The translations under genes and the position numbers were made by a program. 64,000 nucleotides of DNA, from positions 41,001 through 105,000 of the forward strand of contig JAXCGZ010022648.1 of assembly GCA_037179515.1 (NCBI GenBank). The letters are read 5' to 3'. This document shows, one piece after another, positions 12,489-23,973 of the stretch. Under the pieces are notes generated by a model. It saw nothing but the letters and a program-made list of their open reading frames with translations, was not told where the DNA came from and did no database searches. Each line of letters opens with the position of its first letter. Positions within the stretch are counted from its first letter, which is position 1. Source of the stretch: Halocaridina rubra. Taxonomy: Eukaryota; Arthropoda; Malacostraca; Decapoda; Atyidae.

Positions 12489-14097
12489 CCACCCTCTCAG
12501 ATTGCAGAGATAGAAGCTCAAGGGCTGGTATTAGAGAACATCAACCTTACAGCCACAGAGGTATGCAAAGTGCTGATGAATTTAGATGTTCATAAAGCTA
12601 CAGGTCCTGATGACATATCCCCTCATGTACTTAAAAAATGCGTAAACTCAATATCAGTGGCACTGGGTATCATATTTAAAAAGTCACGGGAGTCGGGGGA
12701 GATTCCAAGATGCTGGAAACAAGAAAATGTGATACCTATCTTCAAAAAGGGAAGGAGGGATACGGCTCTGAACTATAGACCAGTTTCCTTGACCAGCAAA
12801 CTACTAACGAAACATATCTCTCTTCTCTTGGAATCCTTCAACTTTTTGTCAGTGAAGCAACATGGCTTCAGAGAAGGTAGATCAACAGTAACAAACTTAT
12901 TAGAATTTTATGATGAGGTAAGCCGAATCTTACAGGAAAGAGAGGGCTGGGCAGCTTGCATCTTGCTAGACTTCCAGAAAGCATTTGACACTGTTCCATA
13001 TGGGAGACTTATTATGAAGCTGCAAGCAATGGCTAAAATAGGTGGAAATATCTTGGAATGGATAAAAACTTACTTAGAAGGAAGGGAACAGAGGGTTAGA
13101 GTAAGACACTCAGTGTCTGAATGGAGAAGAGTTAGTAGTGGAGTTCCACAGGGTTCAATTTTAGGGCCACTTTTGTTCCTTGTATATGTAAATGACCTAC
13201 CAGAGTCTGTAAATTCATTCATGAATATGTTTGCAGATGATGCAAAGATTGTGAAGAAAGTAAAAAAAGAGAACAATGGTAGAGAACGTCAGGAAGATCT
13301 AAATAGTCTTCATGAGTGGTCAGAAAAGTGGCTAATGAAATTCAATACTTTAAAATGTAAGGTAATGAGAATGGGTACAAGTGCAAGAAGGCCCAAGCTT
13401 GACTACTCGGTGGCTGGAGTACAACTTCAAGAGACAGAAAATGAGAGAGGTCTAGGAGTAAACATACTGGCAGATTTGTCTCCAGAGATACATATAAATG
13501 GCTTAGTAAGGGCAGCATATGCATTCTTATCAAATGTAAGGGTAGCCTTCAGGCACATGGACAAGGAAATGTTCAGAAATATTTATGTAACCTATGTGGG
13601 GCCAAAACTCGAATATGCAGCCCCCTTTTGGAATCCACACTTGAAAAAGCACATAGCTAAACTTGAAAAAGTTCAAAGACATGCCACGAAACTGGTGCCA
13701 GAAATACGCAATCTCAGTTATGATGAGAGGCTGAGGGAATTAGACTTACCATCACTCGAAGCTAGAAGATTGAGGGGGGGATATGGTGATAGTCTTTAAA
13801 TTCCTTCATGGTTATGATAGAGTGGATAGGGATCAATATTTGATATGGCTGGCTCTAGAACTAGAGGTCATAGTTTGAAGCTTCGTAAGAAAACTTCTTT
13901 GCAGGATGTAAGGAAATACTTTTTCAGTGTAAGAGTAGTTGATAATTGGAATTGGCTAAGCGAGAAGGTAGTTAATGCTATCTCAATCCATAGTTTTAAG
14001 GACAGGTATGATAAGTATCACTAAGTATAAAATGGAACCGATCAGGAGACGGGAAGATACGAGCTTTGGACTCTTTCCCGTAAACACAATTAGGTAA
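12489..14097 (+). mobile_element. LINE A copy A4, 5'-truncated with intact 3' end
   Basis: Sense LINE A starting in the EN-RT linker and ending with the full 3' UTR (CGTAAACACAATTAGGTAAT). It is very similar to copy A2 throughout. Confidence 0.85.
12570..14024 (+). pseudogene. LINE A reverse transcriptase (copy A4), one frameshift
   Basis: The best-preserved LINE A RT here: 409 codons open from 12570 to 13799. Blocks in order: ATGPDDISPHVLKKC, CWKQENVIPIFKKGRRD, KQHGFREGRSTVTNLL, ILLDFQKAFDTVP (motif A, catalytic Asp), SSGVPQGSILGPLLFL (motif B), MFADDAKIV (motif C) and MGTSARRPK. Between VSLTSK and HISLL about 27 bp present in copy A2 are missing in frame. An extra G in a G-run near 13778 shifts the frame. 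The true C-terminus (FFSVRVVDNWNWLSE to DKYH) continues in another frame to the TAA at 14022. The endonuclease domain is absent through 5' truncation. Confidence 0.82.
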
Positions 14098-14102
14098 TTA
14101 CA

Positions 14103-14235
14103 TATCTACCAGTATGTTGACCCCTTGAATTGTCTCCTATTCACTATCTCTTGAAGTTCTGCACCTGTTGTTGAGTACCCAAAATTTGGCCTTCTTGCAC
14201 TTGTACCCGTTCTCATCAGCTTATATTTGTCTGTG
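14103..14235 (-). mobile_element. LINE A copy A9, short fragment
   Basis: About 130 bp of antisense ORF2 just past the 3' end of A4. GGCCTTCTTGCACTTGTACC corresponds to the GTSARRPK codons. Other than this, 14236-14876 shows nothing recognisable. Confidence 0.65.
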
Positions 14236-14870
14236 TGTATTTAATATTAATATGGGATTTAAGTCTCCTTTATTAATAGGCTGCAAAGACATTCAGAGTT
14301 CATTTTCATTGAAATGTTTCGGATGTTTATTCATATTACAGCTTTAAATTCTACATATATGGTGCAACAACAACAGCTCTTAAGTGCATCTTCCTAAATA
14401 AAATAGAACAAAATGTGTGTGTTGAATATTTCTATAAATTTTAAAGTCGATTCTCAGTTAAAATTGAACAGCGACAGTGATCACATCCATAATGAAACAA
14501 AAAGCCGTAATATTTTGACATTACTTAAACTTCATATTTCGTAGAAATAGTAAGCAAAACAATAATTTGTATACGGAAATAATTTATGGATTTATTTAAT
14601 ATTCCACAAAGAGCCAATGACTTTATGGAAAATAATATTTCATAATTACTTGTAAATTTGAGCACGATTATCCATGGATGAGAATATAATATTTAGAATA
14701 TGTGAAGTTGTTACTTAATATTTTATGCTGTTTGCAATTGTTACCGCCTTTAACGGCCTCTTAAATATGACGTTTTCATTTGCAATGTCACGTATCACAG
14801 CAAGATAACATATAAATATAAAGTGTGTAGTTCCTCAGTCACAAATGACTTTACGTAACAGGCTTATGTT

Positions 14871-14972
<102 letters not shown>

Positions 14973-15404
14973 CAATTTATTTTCTTTGGATAATAACATC
15001 CATAAGAACACTTTACACCTGTATTCTCAGACAGATAAAAATCCTCCCCACACTAACAATGTAACTAGGGTAACGATTGTCCTGTTACACTTAAGACACG
15101 TAACAAGGAAAATATGAGATTAATAAACGAGACAAATATGCAGGAAAGTTAGTTACAATATTGAGTTGTGACTGTATTTCGTCATCCTGTGCCGATGCGT
15201 ACGCCACAATGGGATTACGTAGTGAAATATGCCCTTTGCTTGGATGCGCTTTTGCGTATATGATACGTTATATACTCTATGCTTTTCCTCGAGAGTGGGA
15301 CTGTGTTGCGCGAACATGAGGAAAATAGAGGAAAAATAGAAAGGTTATTTCGTGTTACTTGTTCTCTGTCGTGAGTTTTATTTTTATTTTTAATGATCGT
15401 GACG

Positions 15405-15592
15405 CCAGGATGGGCAGAAAAAAAAAAATCTGCCCTCATCGGGCCAGGTTACAAAAACGTAAATTAAAGAGAAACAGAGATGGGAAGTTTGTGACTTGTC
15501 AGATGTAAAAGAGATGTGTATGGAATATCCAAGATTATTCGATATTGACATAGGCATAGAAAAAGAACCGTATGGGCCAACCTACTACATGG
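15405..15592 (-). mobile_element. S element copy S2
   Basis: Antisense copy of the S family, shorter than S1 because about 100 bp of its head are missing. The sense strand starts TAGTAGGTTGGCCC, continues through TTCTTTTTCTATGCCTA and TCTGACAAGTCAC, and ends with CCCGATGAGGGCAG, then CCTGGCGTCAC and an (A-T)-rich tail. The 3' end pairs with the LINE B 3' end. The 5' edge borders a (TA)n array. Confidence 0.7.
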
Positions 15593-15595
15593 TAA

Positions 15596-15946
<351 letters not shown>

Positions 15947-15962
15947 AAAGAGAGAGAGAGAC

Positions 15963-16146
15963 CCGCGTTAGCTCAGTCATAGAGCTCGCTAGTAGGGAAG
16001 TAGACAAGCTTTACTAACGTGGGTTCAATCCTGCTACGGGGGTGCTGGAAAAAGCATCTAGTCTTCCCCCATCTCTGACACGTCTGTCTCTAACGCCGTT
16101 CGTTATCACATTTTACTCACACTTATCATACTCATTCACATTTATC
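15963..16146 (+). mobile_element. tRNA-derived SINE head
   Basis: GTTAGCTCAGTCATAGAGC fits a pol III A box and GGGTTCAATCCTG a B box, about 50 bp apart, as in a tRNA-derived SINE. The acceptor ends do not pair well and no normal anticodon arm is seen, so it is not a working tRNA gene. The following about 95 bp are a pyrimidine-rich body ending at the foldback element. Confidence 0.55.
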
Positions 16147-16392
16147 ATAGAAACCGCTTTTACACCAAAGTGGAACGTCGCACGTGGCACGCCATTTGAA
16201 AACGAACATCCGGAATTATATGAAACCTTTCACACAGAAGTGGCGTGACACATTCAATGTGCCACGTGCGACTTGTGTGCCACTCTGAGAGTGGCACGAG
16301 GGACTTGTCACACCACTTCTGTGTGAAAGGTTTCATATCCCCTGATGTTCGTTTTCAACTGACGTGTCACTTTGGTGTGAAAGAGGCTATAT
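16147..16392. mobile_element. Foldback (palindromic) MITE-like element
   Basis: Two arms of about 100 bp, 16147-16250 and 16290-16392, are reverse complements with few mismatches. Examples are ATGAAACCTTTCACACAGAA in the left arm against TTCTGTGTGAAAGGTTTCAT in the right, and CACCAAAGTG against CACTTTGGTG near the ends. The centre itself is a small palindrome (GTGCCACTCTGAGAGTGGCAC-like). There is no coding content. The DNA could form a hairpin nearly 100 bp long. The right end touches the 3' terminus of LINE A copy A5. Confidence 0.8.
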
Positions 16393-17462
16393 GTATTTAC
16401 CTAATTGTGCTTACGGGAAAGAGCCCAAAGCTCATAACTTTCCATCTTCTGATCATTCCAATTTGTACTTAGTAATACTTATCATACTTGTCCTTAAAAA
16501 GTTAGCATTAACTACCTCCTCGTTTAGCGACTTCTAATTAACAATTACTCGTACACAAAAAAAGTACCTCCTTACATCCTGCAAAGAAGTTTTCTTATGA
16601 AGCTTCAAACTATGTCCTCTAGTTCTAGTGCCAGCCATATCAAAATATCGATCACCTCCCGCTCTGTCATAACCATGAAGGAATTTATAAACTGTCACCA
16701 TATCCCCCCTCAGACTTCTAGCTTCGAGTGATGGTAAGTCTAATTACGTCAGCCTCTCATCATAACTGAGATTATGTATTTCTGGCACCAGTTTCGTGGC
16801 ATGTCTTTGGACTTTTCTCAGCTTAACAACATGCTTTTTCAAGTGTGGATTCCAAAAGGGGGCTGCATATTCAAGCTTTGACCTCACATAGGTTGCTTAA
16901 ATATTTCTGAACATTTCTTTGTCCATGTGCCTGATGGCTACCCTTACCTTTGCCAAGAAAGCATATGCTGCCCTTACTATGCAATTTATATGCATTTCTG
17001 GAGACAATCGGCCAGTATGTTTACTCCCAGACCTCTCATTCACTGTCTCTGGAAGTTGTACTCCTTGAAGCTTGAGCCTTCTTGCACTTGTACCCATTTT
17101 CATTACCTTACATTTTGTAGTACTGAATTTCATTAACCAAATATCTGACCACTCAGGCAGATTATTTAGATCCTCCTGAAGTTCTCTACCATTGTTCTCG
17201 TTTTTTACTTTCTTCACAATCTTTGCATCATCTGCAAACATATTCATGAATGAATTTACAGAATCTGGTAGGTCATTTACATATACAAGTAACAAAAATG
17301 GCCTTAAAACTGAACCCTGTGGAACTCCACTACTAACTTTTCTCCATTCAGACACTGAGTGTCTTACTCTAACCCTCTGTTCCCTTCCTTCTAAGTATGT
17401 TTTTATCCATTTCATGACATTTCCACCTATTTTTGCCATTTCTTGCAGCTTTTTAATAAATC
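16393..17462 (-). mobile_element. LINE A copy A5, 5'-truncated
   Basis: Antisense copy with the family 3' end at 16393 (tail ACAATTAGGTAAATACAT on its sense strand), truncated within RT just before the KLQEMAKIGG codons. It holds the pseudogene at 17439-16897. Confidence 0.85.
16897..17439 (-). pseudogene. LINE A reverse transcriptase fragment (copy A5)
   Basis: 180 open codons, minus strand: MAKIGGNVMKWIKTYLEG, SSGVPQGSVLRPFLLL (motif B; the usual Gly after Leu is Arg), MFADDAKIV (motif C) and MGTSARRLKL, then a short deletion before LQGVQLPET. The part after FRNI continues in broken frames to the 3' UTR. Motif A and the fingers are absent through truncation. Confidence 0.8.
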
Positions 17463-17642
17463 TCCAGTCTGTGTGTGGTTATGTTGTGGTGTGGATGTAT
17501 GTTTTGATAAGGTTATGTCATGCAAATGACAAGTGAAGGTATCATAGCTCCAGGTTGAAAAAATAAAATAATCTAGAGTTCAGTTTATGAATGGTGACTT
17601 CCAAAGTTTTATAACACCATGAGGTATGGTCACCTAGCCATT

Positions 17643-17775
<133 letters not shown>

Positions 17776-18029
17776 AGGCTTCAATTTGGACCATTAAAGT
17801 ATTTATCTATTTTACAATAAGCAGAGATCACATGCCATACACTATAATAAGTTGAATTAATAAGTTAATAAAAACTAGGAAAACTACCCATTTCAAGACT
17901 TTTGTCATATTTATATCCGAAATAATTTCATATAATACCCTAAGCTCTAATTCCCGGGGAAATTTTAAAGTTCTTCACAGTTCCACTGCATTGCATATAA
18001 TATTCGGTGATGACATTGTCACTGAGTTT

Positions 18030-18198
18030 CCTCTTCGTTTTCTATGCCATCCTAATGATGATGATGAATAGCATCTCGAATTCTAATATATTCCTCCTCC
18101 ATTTCCTATCCCATGTTCTGGATTTGTTTTTCTTCATTTCTCTGTCTCCAAATTTTATTCTCTAACTCTAAAACTTTACCTCTAGTTTCTGCTACATC
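18030..18198 (-). pseudogene. Coiled-coil fragment, LINE ORF1-like
   Basis: In the minus strand, ETRGKVLELENKIWRQRNEE can be read, followed after a stop by EMEEEYIRIRDAI. This heptad-rich peptide resembles the N-terminal coiled coil of a LINE ORF1. Assignment to LINE A is a guess. Confidence 0.35.
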
Positions 18199-19273
18199 TC
18201 ACACAATGCAAGGTCACCTCGTAAAACATAACACATATGGCACTCTTTCCCTAACACCCTCAGTCATGGCATCCAGCTTAATATTAAAAATTAAGGAGCT
18301 AGGTACTGACCCTTCCTCGCAATATTTAGGCAAAAATATGTCATTGACCATGATTAATTTGCATAACTTCCTCTTTGACTTCCCATGGGATGACTACTAC
18401 TTTCGGTCCCACGACCCTGATCAGGTATCTCTAAAAGTTGCCGAGGTCATGACCTCAGGAACGGAGGCGTACATCCCCTCTTCTACAAAAACTTTCTATC
18501 CCCCTAAACCTTGGTTTGACCGTGACTGCTCCACGGTTATCAAGGCCAGGAATCGGGCACACCGATCTTACCAAGCCTCTTCTTCCGATTTAACTCTCTC
18601 TGCTTTTATTGTAGCTAGGAATTGCTGTAACGCTCAGATTTGAAGGTCTAAGGCTTCCTTTATAAGAAGAAAAGTTTATGACCTTAACTACTCTCCCACT
18701 GACAAATGATTCTGATCCTTAAGCAAAAACCTCTCCAAAAACTTCTGTTACTCAAGTTCTCCCCCTCTCATTCATTCTGTTTGTTCTATAGCTTGCTCTC
18801 CCACTGACAAAGCCACTCTCTTTGCCTCTCATTTTTCTGCTAACTCTTCTATGACGATTCCAGCACACCTGTTCCACAATCTGTACCCCACTCTAACCCT
18901 ATGCCCTCCCTTATCCTTTCTTCACTCAATGTTCATAAGGTTCTTCGCTCGTTAAAAACAAACAAGGCATGTGGTCCCGATGGTATCCCTGCAAGGTTCC
19001 TTAAGGAGTTTGCAGATGAACTGGCCCCATTGCTTTGCTCTCTTTTTCGCCTCATTCTGCCAACCAGTATCTATCCTTCATCTTGGAAGCATGCTCTAGT
19101 TCAACCTGTTCCTATAAAGGATGACTGCTCTATTCCTTCAAACTACCTACCTATTGCTCTAACCTCTTCTATTGCTAAAGTTTTCGAAATTTTGCTCAAT
19201 GCTCACTTCTTGAAATGCCTTGAATCTAATTCACTTATCTCCGATCACCAGTACGGCTTCTGCAAGGCAAGAT
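18199..19273 (+). mobile_element. Outer LINE B copy, left half
   Basis: Sense LINE B from the EN-RT linker to the RT fingers, cut at 19273 inside the codons for YGFCKAR. The interruption is an antisense LINE B (19274-26249), after which the same element resumes at 26250. It contains the pseudogene described next. Confidence 0.8.
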
Positions 19274-19326
19274 TTTTTTTTTTTATAAGTGTTGCACCGG
19301 GACAGGTAAACTGCCCTCATCAATAA
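18230..19326 (+). pseudogene. LINE B ORF2 linker and RT start (outer copy)
   Basis: The open stretch 18113-18643 ends with the EN-RT linker: FPWDDYYFRSHDPDQVSLKV, then PPKPWFDRDCSTVIKARNRA. Frameshifts follow, then 18901-19326 reads LKTNKACGPDGIPARFLKEF, SSWKHALVQPVPIKDDCSIP, NYLPIALTSSIAKVFEILLN and QYGFCKAR. The last residues before the stop come from the poly-T and tail of the inserted antisense LINE B. The rest of this RT is at 26250-27570. The motif set suggests a Jockey-like LINE. Confidence 0.75.
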
Positions 19327-19908
19327 AAGCCGGGCACGAGAAAATACCAAGACGAAAGGAAAAAAAAAGGTTAAGGACAAGGGAAAGATGAGATAATGTC
19401 ATATAAAGGAAAACAACACACAGAAAATACAGTCAAAGTACAGAGGACCCAGAGACGTGGAGGATTAGGCCCTGAAATGACGATAGATCTGTTTTTTGAA
19501 GGATGATAGGTCATAAGAATTAGGAAAGACAGAAGGAGGAAGAGAGTTCCAGAGTCTGGAGGTAGATGGGAAGAAGCAGTCACTGCTTCGACCAAGCCAC
19601 GAGCTACTAATCTCCACACAGTACCTGTGAGATGAGGCCGTTTGGCGAGTGTTATGCAGCCTTGGCAGTAGGGGAGAGATCCAATTCGCCAACTCATCAG
19701 AGCAGTGATGGAAGTAGTTTTGAAAGAAAAGAGAAAGGGAAGATACCTTACAGCAAAGAAAGAGATAATCCAGATTAGAAGTAAGAGAAGGATCATTAAT
19801 GAGTCTGACTGCCTTAGATTCAACCCTATCAAGGAGATAAGTATAAGAATAAACACCCCAGATGTGTAAACAGTATTCTAAGCAGGAATGGTTAAAACCT
19901 TTATAAAA
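19274..19908 (-). mobile_element. Antisense LINE B, 3' part
   Basis: 3' end of an antisense LINE B inserted in the outer LINE B. It begins with the poly-T (reverse of the A tail), then the tail block TGTCCCGGTGC / GATGAGGGCAGTTTACC on its sense strand. The minus frame 19692-19465 reads MANWISPLLPRLHNTRQ, SSHRYCVEI, SRLWNSLPPSVFPNSYDLSS, the conserved C-terminus of the family. It stops at the IYKG codons where LINE C copy C1 begins and continues at 23974. Confidence 0.8.
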
Positions 19909-20780
19909 AAAGCGAAGAAGATATAGAGCCCCTCTCCACTACTCTTAACAACACAACAACTATCACTAACCAGGACTACTAAATTACACCATCCAGCACA
20001 AATAACCAACGTGGCAATAGGTTACGAAACAGAGAAGAAAACAGAAAAGACAAAATAGAAGCAGTCTCTAATCGAAACATTCCATTGAAGTCGTCTCCCC
20101 CACAGCCACAGTTACCCAATAATGTAAGTGCAAGGGTTACAGCTCAAATATATATTCACATTTCTGGCAACCCCTTTGAGAGAGAGATATGTAATATATT
20201 GACAAATCAAGGCATTCTCTCTGAAGAAGTCTTGATTAAGGAGCTTTCTCGCAAACCACATTAGGTCTCCTTCGCAATAACAATATCGAAAGGAATTGAA
20301 TATGTGGCTTACAAACTGAATCAATGGCCTACAGGCACAATTGTCCAGCCATTTTGCAGGGTCAAACAATGGACATAACCTGGGTTATCTACAAAATATC
20401 CCAAACTACAGTCATACCAGAATAAACAGCAAAGAGATTATGAAACGATCCCTTATCCGCGAAACTACAGAAAGAGACACAATACAAACCTCTCTTATTG
20501 CCGTCGGCGTACAAGAGACTTCTGGAGAGATGGCTCTTACAACCCTAGACACTCACCTAGGCATACAAACTTTTGAAAGGCCCGATCATACCATGGCACA
20601 TACTCAAATCAGCGTTACCCATCCAACAGCAGGTACAGACACCAGGATCCATGGGCTAACCCCAGAACACACTATGATGATGAATTCCCAGCAGAATCAC
20701 ACAGTCGATACAAATCATGGACAAACCCAGGAACAAACTACAACTATGACTATGGATACCACCCTGATGAAACATGGTAA
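19909..20780 (+). pseudogene. LINE C ORF1 remnant (copy C1)
   Basis: Frames broken. Recognisable parts are NNVSARVTAQIYIHISGNPF near 20120-20170 and the Arg/Tyr/Asn-rich C-terminal region to TAA at 20778. In the frame overlapping this end, codons open from 20341 lead into ORF2. The intact layout is described for copy C2. Confidence 0.6.
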
Positions 20781-23600
20781 AAATGTAACATTAGTGCATG
20801 TGAACGCTCAGTCCTTTCTCGCTCATTTTGAGGAAATAATAATGCTAACCAAAGACTACAAGATAGACATCCTCTGTGTAAGTGATACTTGGATTCCTCC
20901 TTCAACTAAAAATAAATATGTGAATATCCCATAGTTTAAATTTTTTGCAATGACCATGGCCGAGGGGGTGGGGTCTGTATATATGTTAGAAATTATCTTG
21001 GTGCATCAGAAATAACCACAGGTCTAGAAAAAACTAAAGAGCTCGAAGATTTATGGATAACTGTTCAGTATCAGAAACTCACATCTTTCATTGTAGGGTG
21101 TGTTTACCGTCACCCTAAAGCACCTTCCAGTTCATTCAGTCATCTGCCAGAAACATTCAGAAATATCTGTGTGCGCCATAAACCCGTATACATACTTGGT
21201 GACTTTAATGATGACTTACTCTCAGCAGATAACAAAATGAAAAGGGTGATCAACACTTTGAAGTTAACACAAATAGTGACAAAACCGACCCGCATAACCC
21301 CTAATTCTAGGACTCTAATAGATCTGATAATAACAAATAAAGTGGAAAGTATATCCTATTGGGACGTAGTTCCCTGCCTAATTGCAGATCACGAGCTCAA
21401 CATTGCTATGCTAAACATAAACAAGCCCAAAAGGAAGCCTTTCTTCAAGACATTCCATTGTCTAAAACATTACTCCCCTGATATCTTTTGTGAAGCATTA
21501 ATCAACAACACAAATGTACTTAACAGTATTATAAACACAGAGAACGTCGCTTTGCAGGTTGAGATTCTAACAAAACTCTTCCGTGAATGCTTAGATAGTT
21601 GTGCACCCATTGTTACAAGAAAAATAACCCACCCCTCAGCCCCTTGGCTAACTAATGACATCAAAGAGGCAATGCAAATCAGAATACAATACAAAAAGAG
21701 CTAAAATTGAATACATATGATATGACTCTCCAAGAACGTTATATAGCATAAAAGAAACGTGTCAGATCTCTCATCAGTGTAAGTAAAAAATACTTTTACA
21801 AAAAACATTTTAATGGTTCTAGACATGATACAGCGGCAACATGGAAAGTGATAAGAAGCATGATACCAAATGAAAAGACTACCTCAGAAAGTTATGAAAA
21901 TATTACGGAGTTGAAAGACAGCGGAAAACATTAATAATTATTTTGCTAAAGTTGACAAAAATACATATGAGAAAGCACAAGAAAACATCAACTCAGTGAA
22001 TTTTAGTAATTTCTTAAATGTCAATTCTTCTAATGTAAGCACAAGAGAGTATTTCAAGATAAATCCTATCGATTGTGCAACCCTAATTCTTACCATAAAG
22101 AGCCTAAGAAACTCTGGTTCTTATGGTCCAGATAGTATACCATTTCATTTCATCACAGATGCTCTACCCATGATTGTATCTTATATTCTATTATGAACAC
22201 TTCCATTGTTACTAACAAGTTTCCTGACTCTCGGAAAAAATCACATGTAATACCTCTGCATAAAAAGGGGGACAGAGAAGATGTGACAGGCTATTGTCCC
22301 ATTTCCCTGCTACCCATTTTCTCTAAAATATTAGAAAAAATTGTTGCATAACAACTTATGTCATATTTAGAGTCAAATAGACTATTAGATATTAACCAAC
22401 ATGATTTCAGACCAAAACTCTCGACTTCAACTGCACAACTCAATGTTACGAATAGTATATATAATAATATAGCTATGAAAAAATATCTCTGCTTGTATTA
22501 TTAGACTTATCAAAAGCCTTCGACTGTGTAAACCATAAAATTCTTATAAGTAAATGTACTAAACTGAATATTGATCCGAGCAGGTTTAGAGAGTATTTAT
22601 CTAATCGCAAACAGTCTATGCGTCTTAACAACATTATCTCTATGCCAAAAAATGTATCATTTGGTGTTCCACAGGGATCAGTACTTGGTCATATCCTCCT
22701 CTCCATTTACGTAAATGATATATCTTCTTTCATTTCTGACTGTCTAGTCATACAATATACAGATGACACTCAACTACTCCTTAGTGGTGATATTAATAAT
22801 CTCCTAGAGCTAACCTTACGAGCAGAATACACTCTGTCAAAAATTAAAACCTATTTTCAGGAAATTGGGCTGTTAACTAATTAAAGTAAAACACAGTGCA
22901 TATTTATTGGGTCAAGGTTCAATATACCACAAAATCCAGAAAACAAAACAATTAATTTTTGCGGCAATATTATTACACCTAGCAAAGCAGTCAAAAACCT
23001 AGGAAGTCACTTTGATAACTACATGTTGTATGATACCCATATAGATAAAGTATGCAAAAAGGTTACAGGAACATTAATGTACTTATCACATATAAAAGAC
23101 AATTTTGAGACTACCACTCGAATAAATGTTGTTGAATCTCTAGCCCTAATTCACATTAATTACTGCACAACTGTTTTGGGAGCTACCACTAAGACTTAGA
23201 TAAACAGAATACAGAAGCATGTTAATTTTGCAGCTCGAGTTGCCCTAGGAGGAATAAGAAAATATGACCACATCACACCAGCTCTCGATAAATTTGGGTG
23301 GCTGCAGGCAGAAAACAAGGTTGCTTATGCTATATATGTTTTTGTATACAAAATTTTGGACCATCATTATCCAAGCTGGCTATATGATTTAAAAACAGTC
23401 AGGGATATAAGGGGAACCAACACAAGACAGAGCAGTGAGCTCTTTATTCAGAGAACAAACACTGAAGCAGGTTCAAGGATGATCACTTTTAAAGGGCCAA
23501 CACAATATTCCAGAGCATCTTAAAAACGCATCCTCCTTCACAGCTTTCAAAGGCAAACTATATAGTTTTCTTTTGGACATATAGTTGCTGCTCACACATA
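20767..23600 (+). pseudogene. LINE C ORF2 (EN-RT), copy C1
   Basis: Starts at ATG 20767, overlapping the ORF1 stop. EN blocks: VHVNAQSFLAHFEEI, SDTWIPPST, then after a stop DHGRGGGVCIYV, YILGDFNDDLLSAD and IADHELNIAML. RT blocks are in pieces: GPDSIPFHFI (22130), LSKAFD-like LDLSKAFDCVNH (about 22510), FGVPQGSVLGHILLSIYVND (22660) and QYTDDTQLLL (motif C, 22755; both Asp kept). The C-terminal part reads SHINYC-like, then RVALGGIRKYDHI and LDHHYPSWLYDLKTVRDIRG. At least eight stops or frameshifts. Confidence 0.78.
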
Positions 23601-23973
23601 AACTAAACTTAATGATTTAATGTGATTTCCTGTAACACTAACCTCTCTATATGTAAACTGATATCGACTTCTCTGTTCTCTAAGTTAAGAACTAATTATT
23701 CTCATTGTAAGGAAAACAAATATGGTGATGATGCCGATAATAACACTACTGTATCGAGTGTTATTATTACTACTTTATTATTAACATTATTGTTAGCATT
23801 TTTATTACAGCATTATTATTCTCTAGGAAAGCTACATTTAATTTAACTGTATGTATTACCCTTTTAATTATTAATTTAATTACATGTCTACTTATATGTT
23901 ATTTTACTTTTAAAAGAATAACCATTGAACAGAAATGGAAATAAATGTTGTTTGTTTGTTTGTTTGTATGTTT

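Larger units (their letters stand above)
19909..23973 (+). mobile_element. LINE C copy C1, 5'-truncated, decayed
   Basis: Sense LINE C lying inside the antisense LINE B. It starts within ORF1 (GAAGATATAGAGCC matches 63715 of copy C2), has ORF1 to 20780 and ORF2 from 20767, and ends with a TTTG repeat tail (TTGTTTGTTTGTTTGTATG). It is colinear with C2 throughout. Many stops make it inactive. Confidence 0.85.

Noticed and set aside
15963..16045. Functional tRNA gene
   Set aside because: A and B boxes are present, but the arms do not fold as a tRNA.
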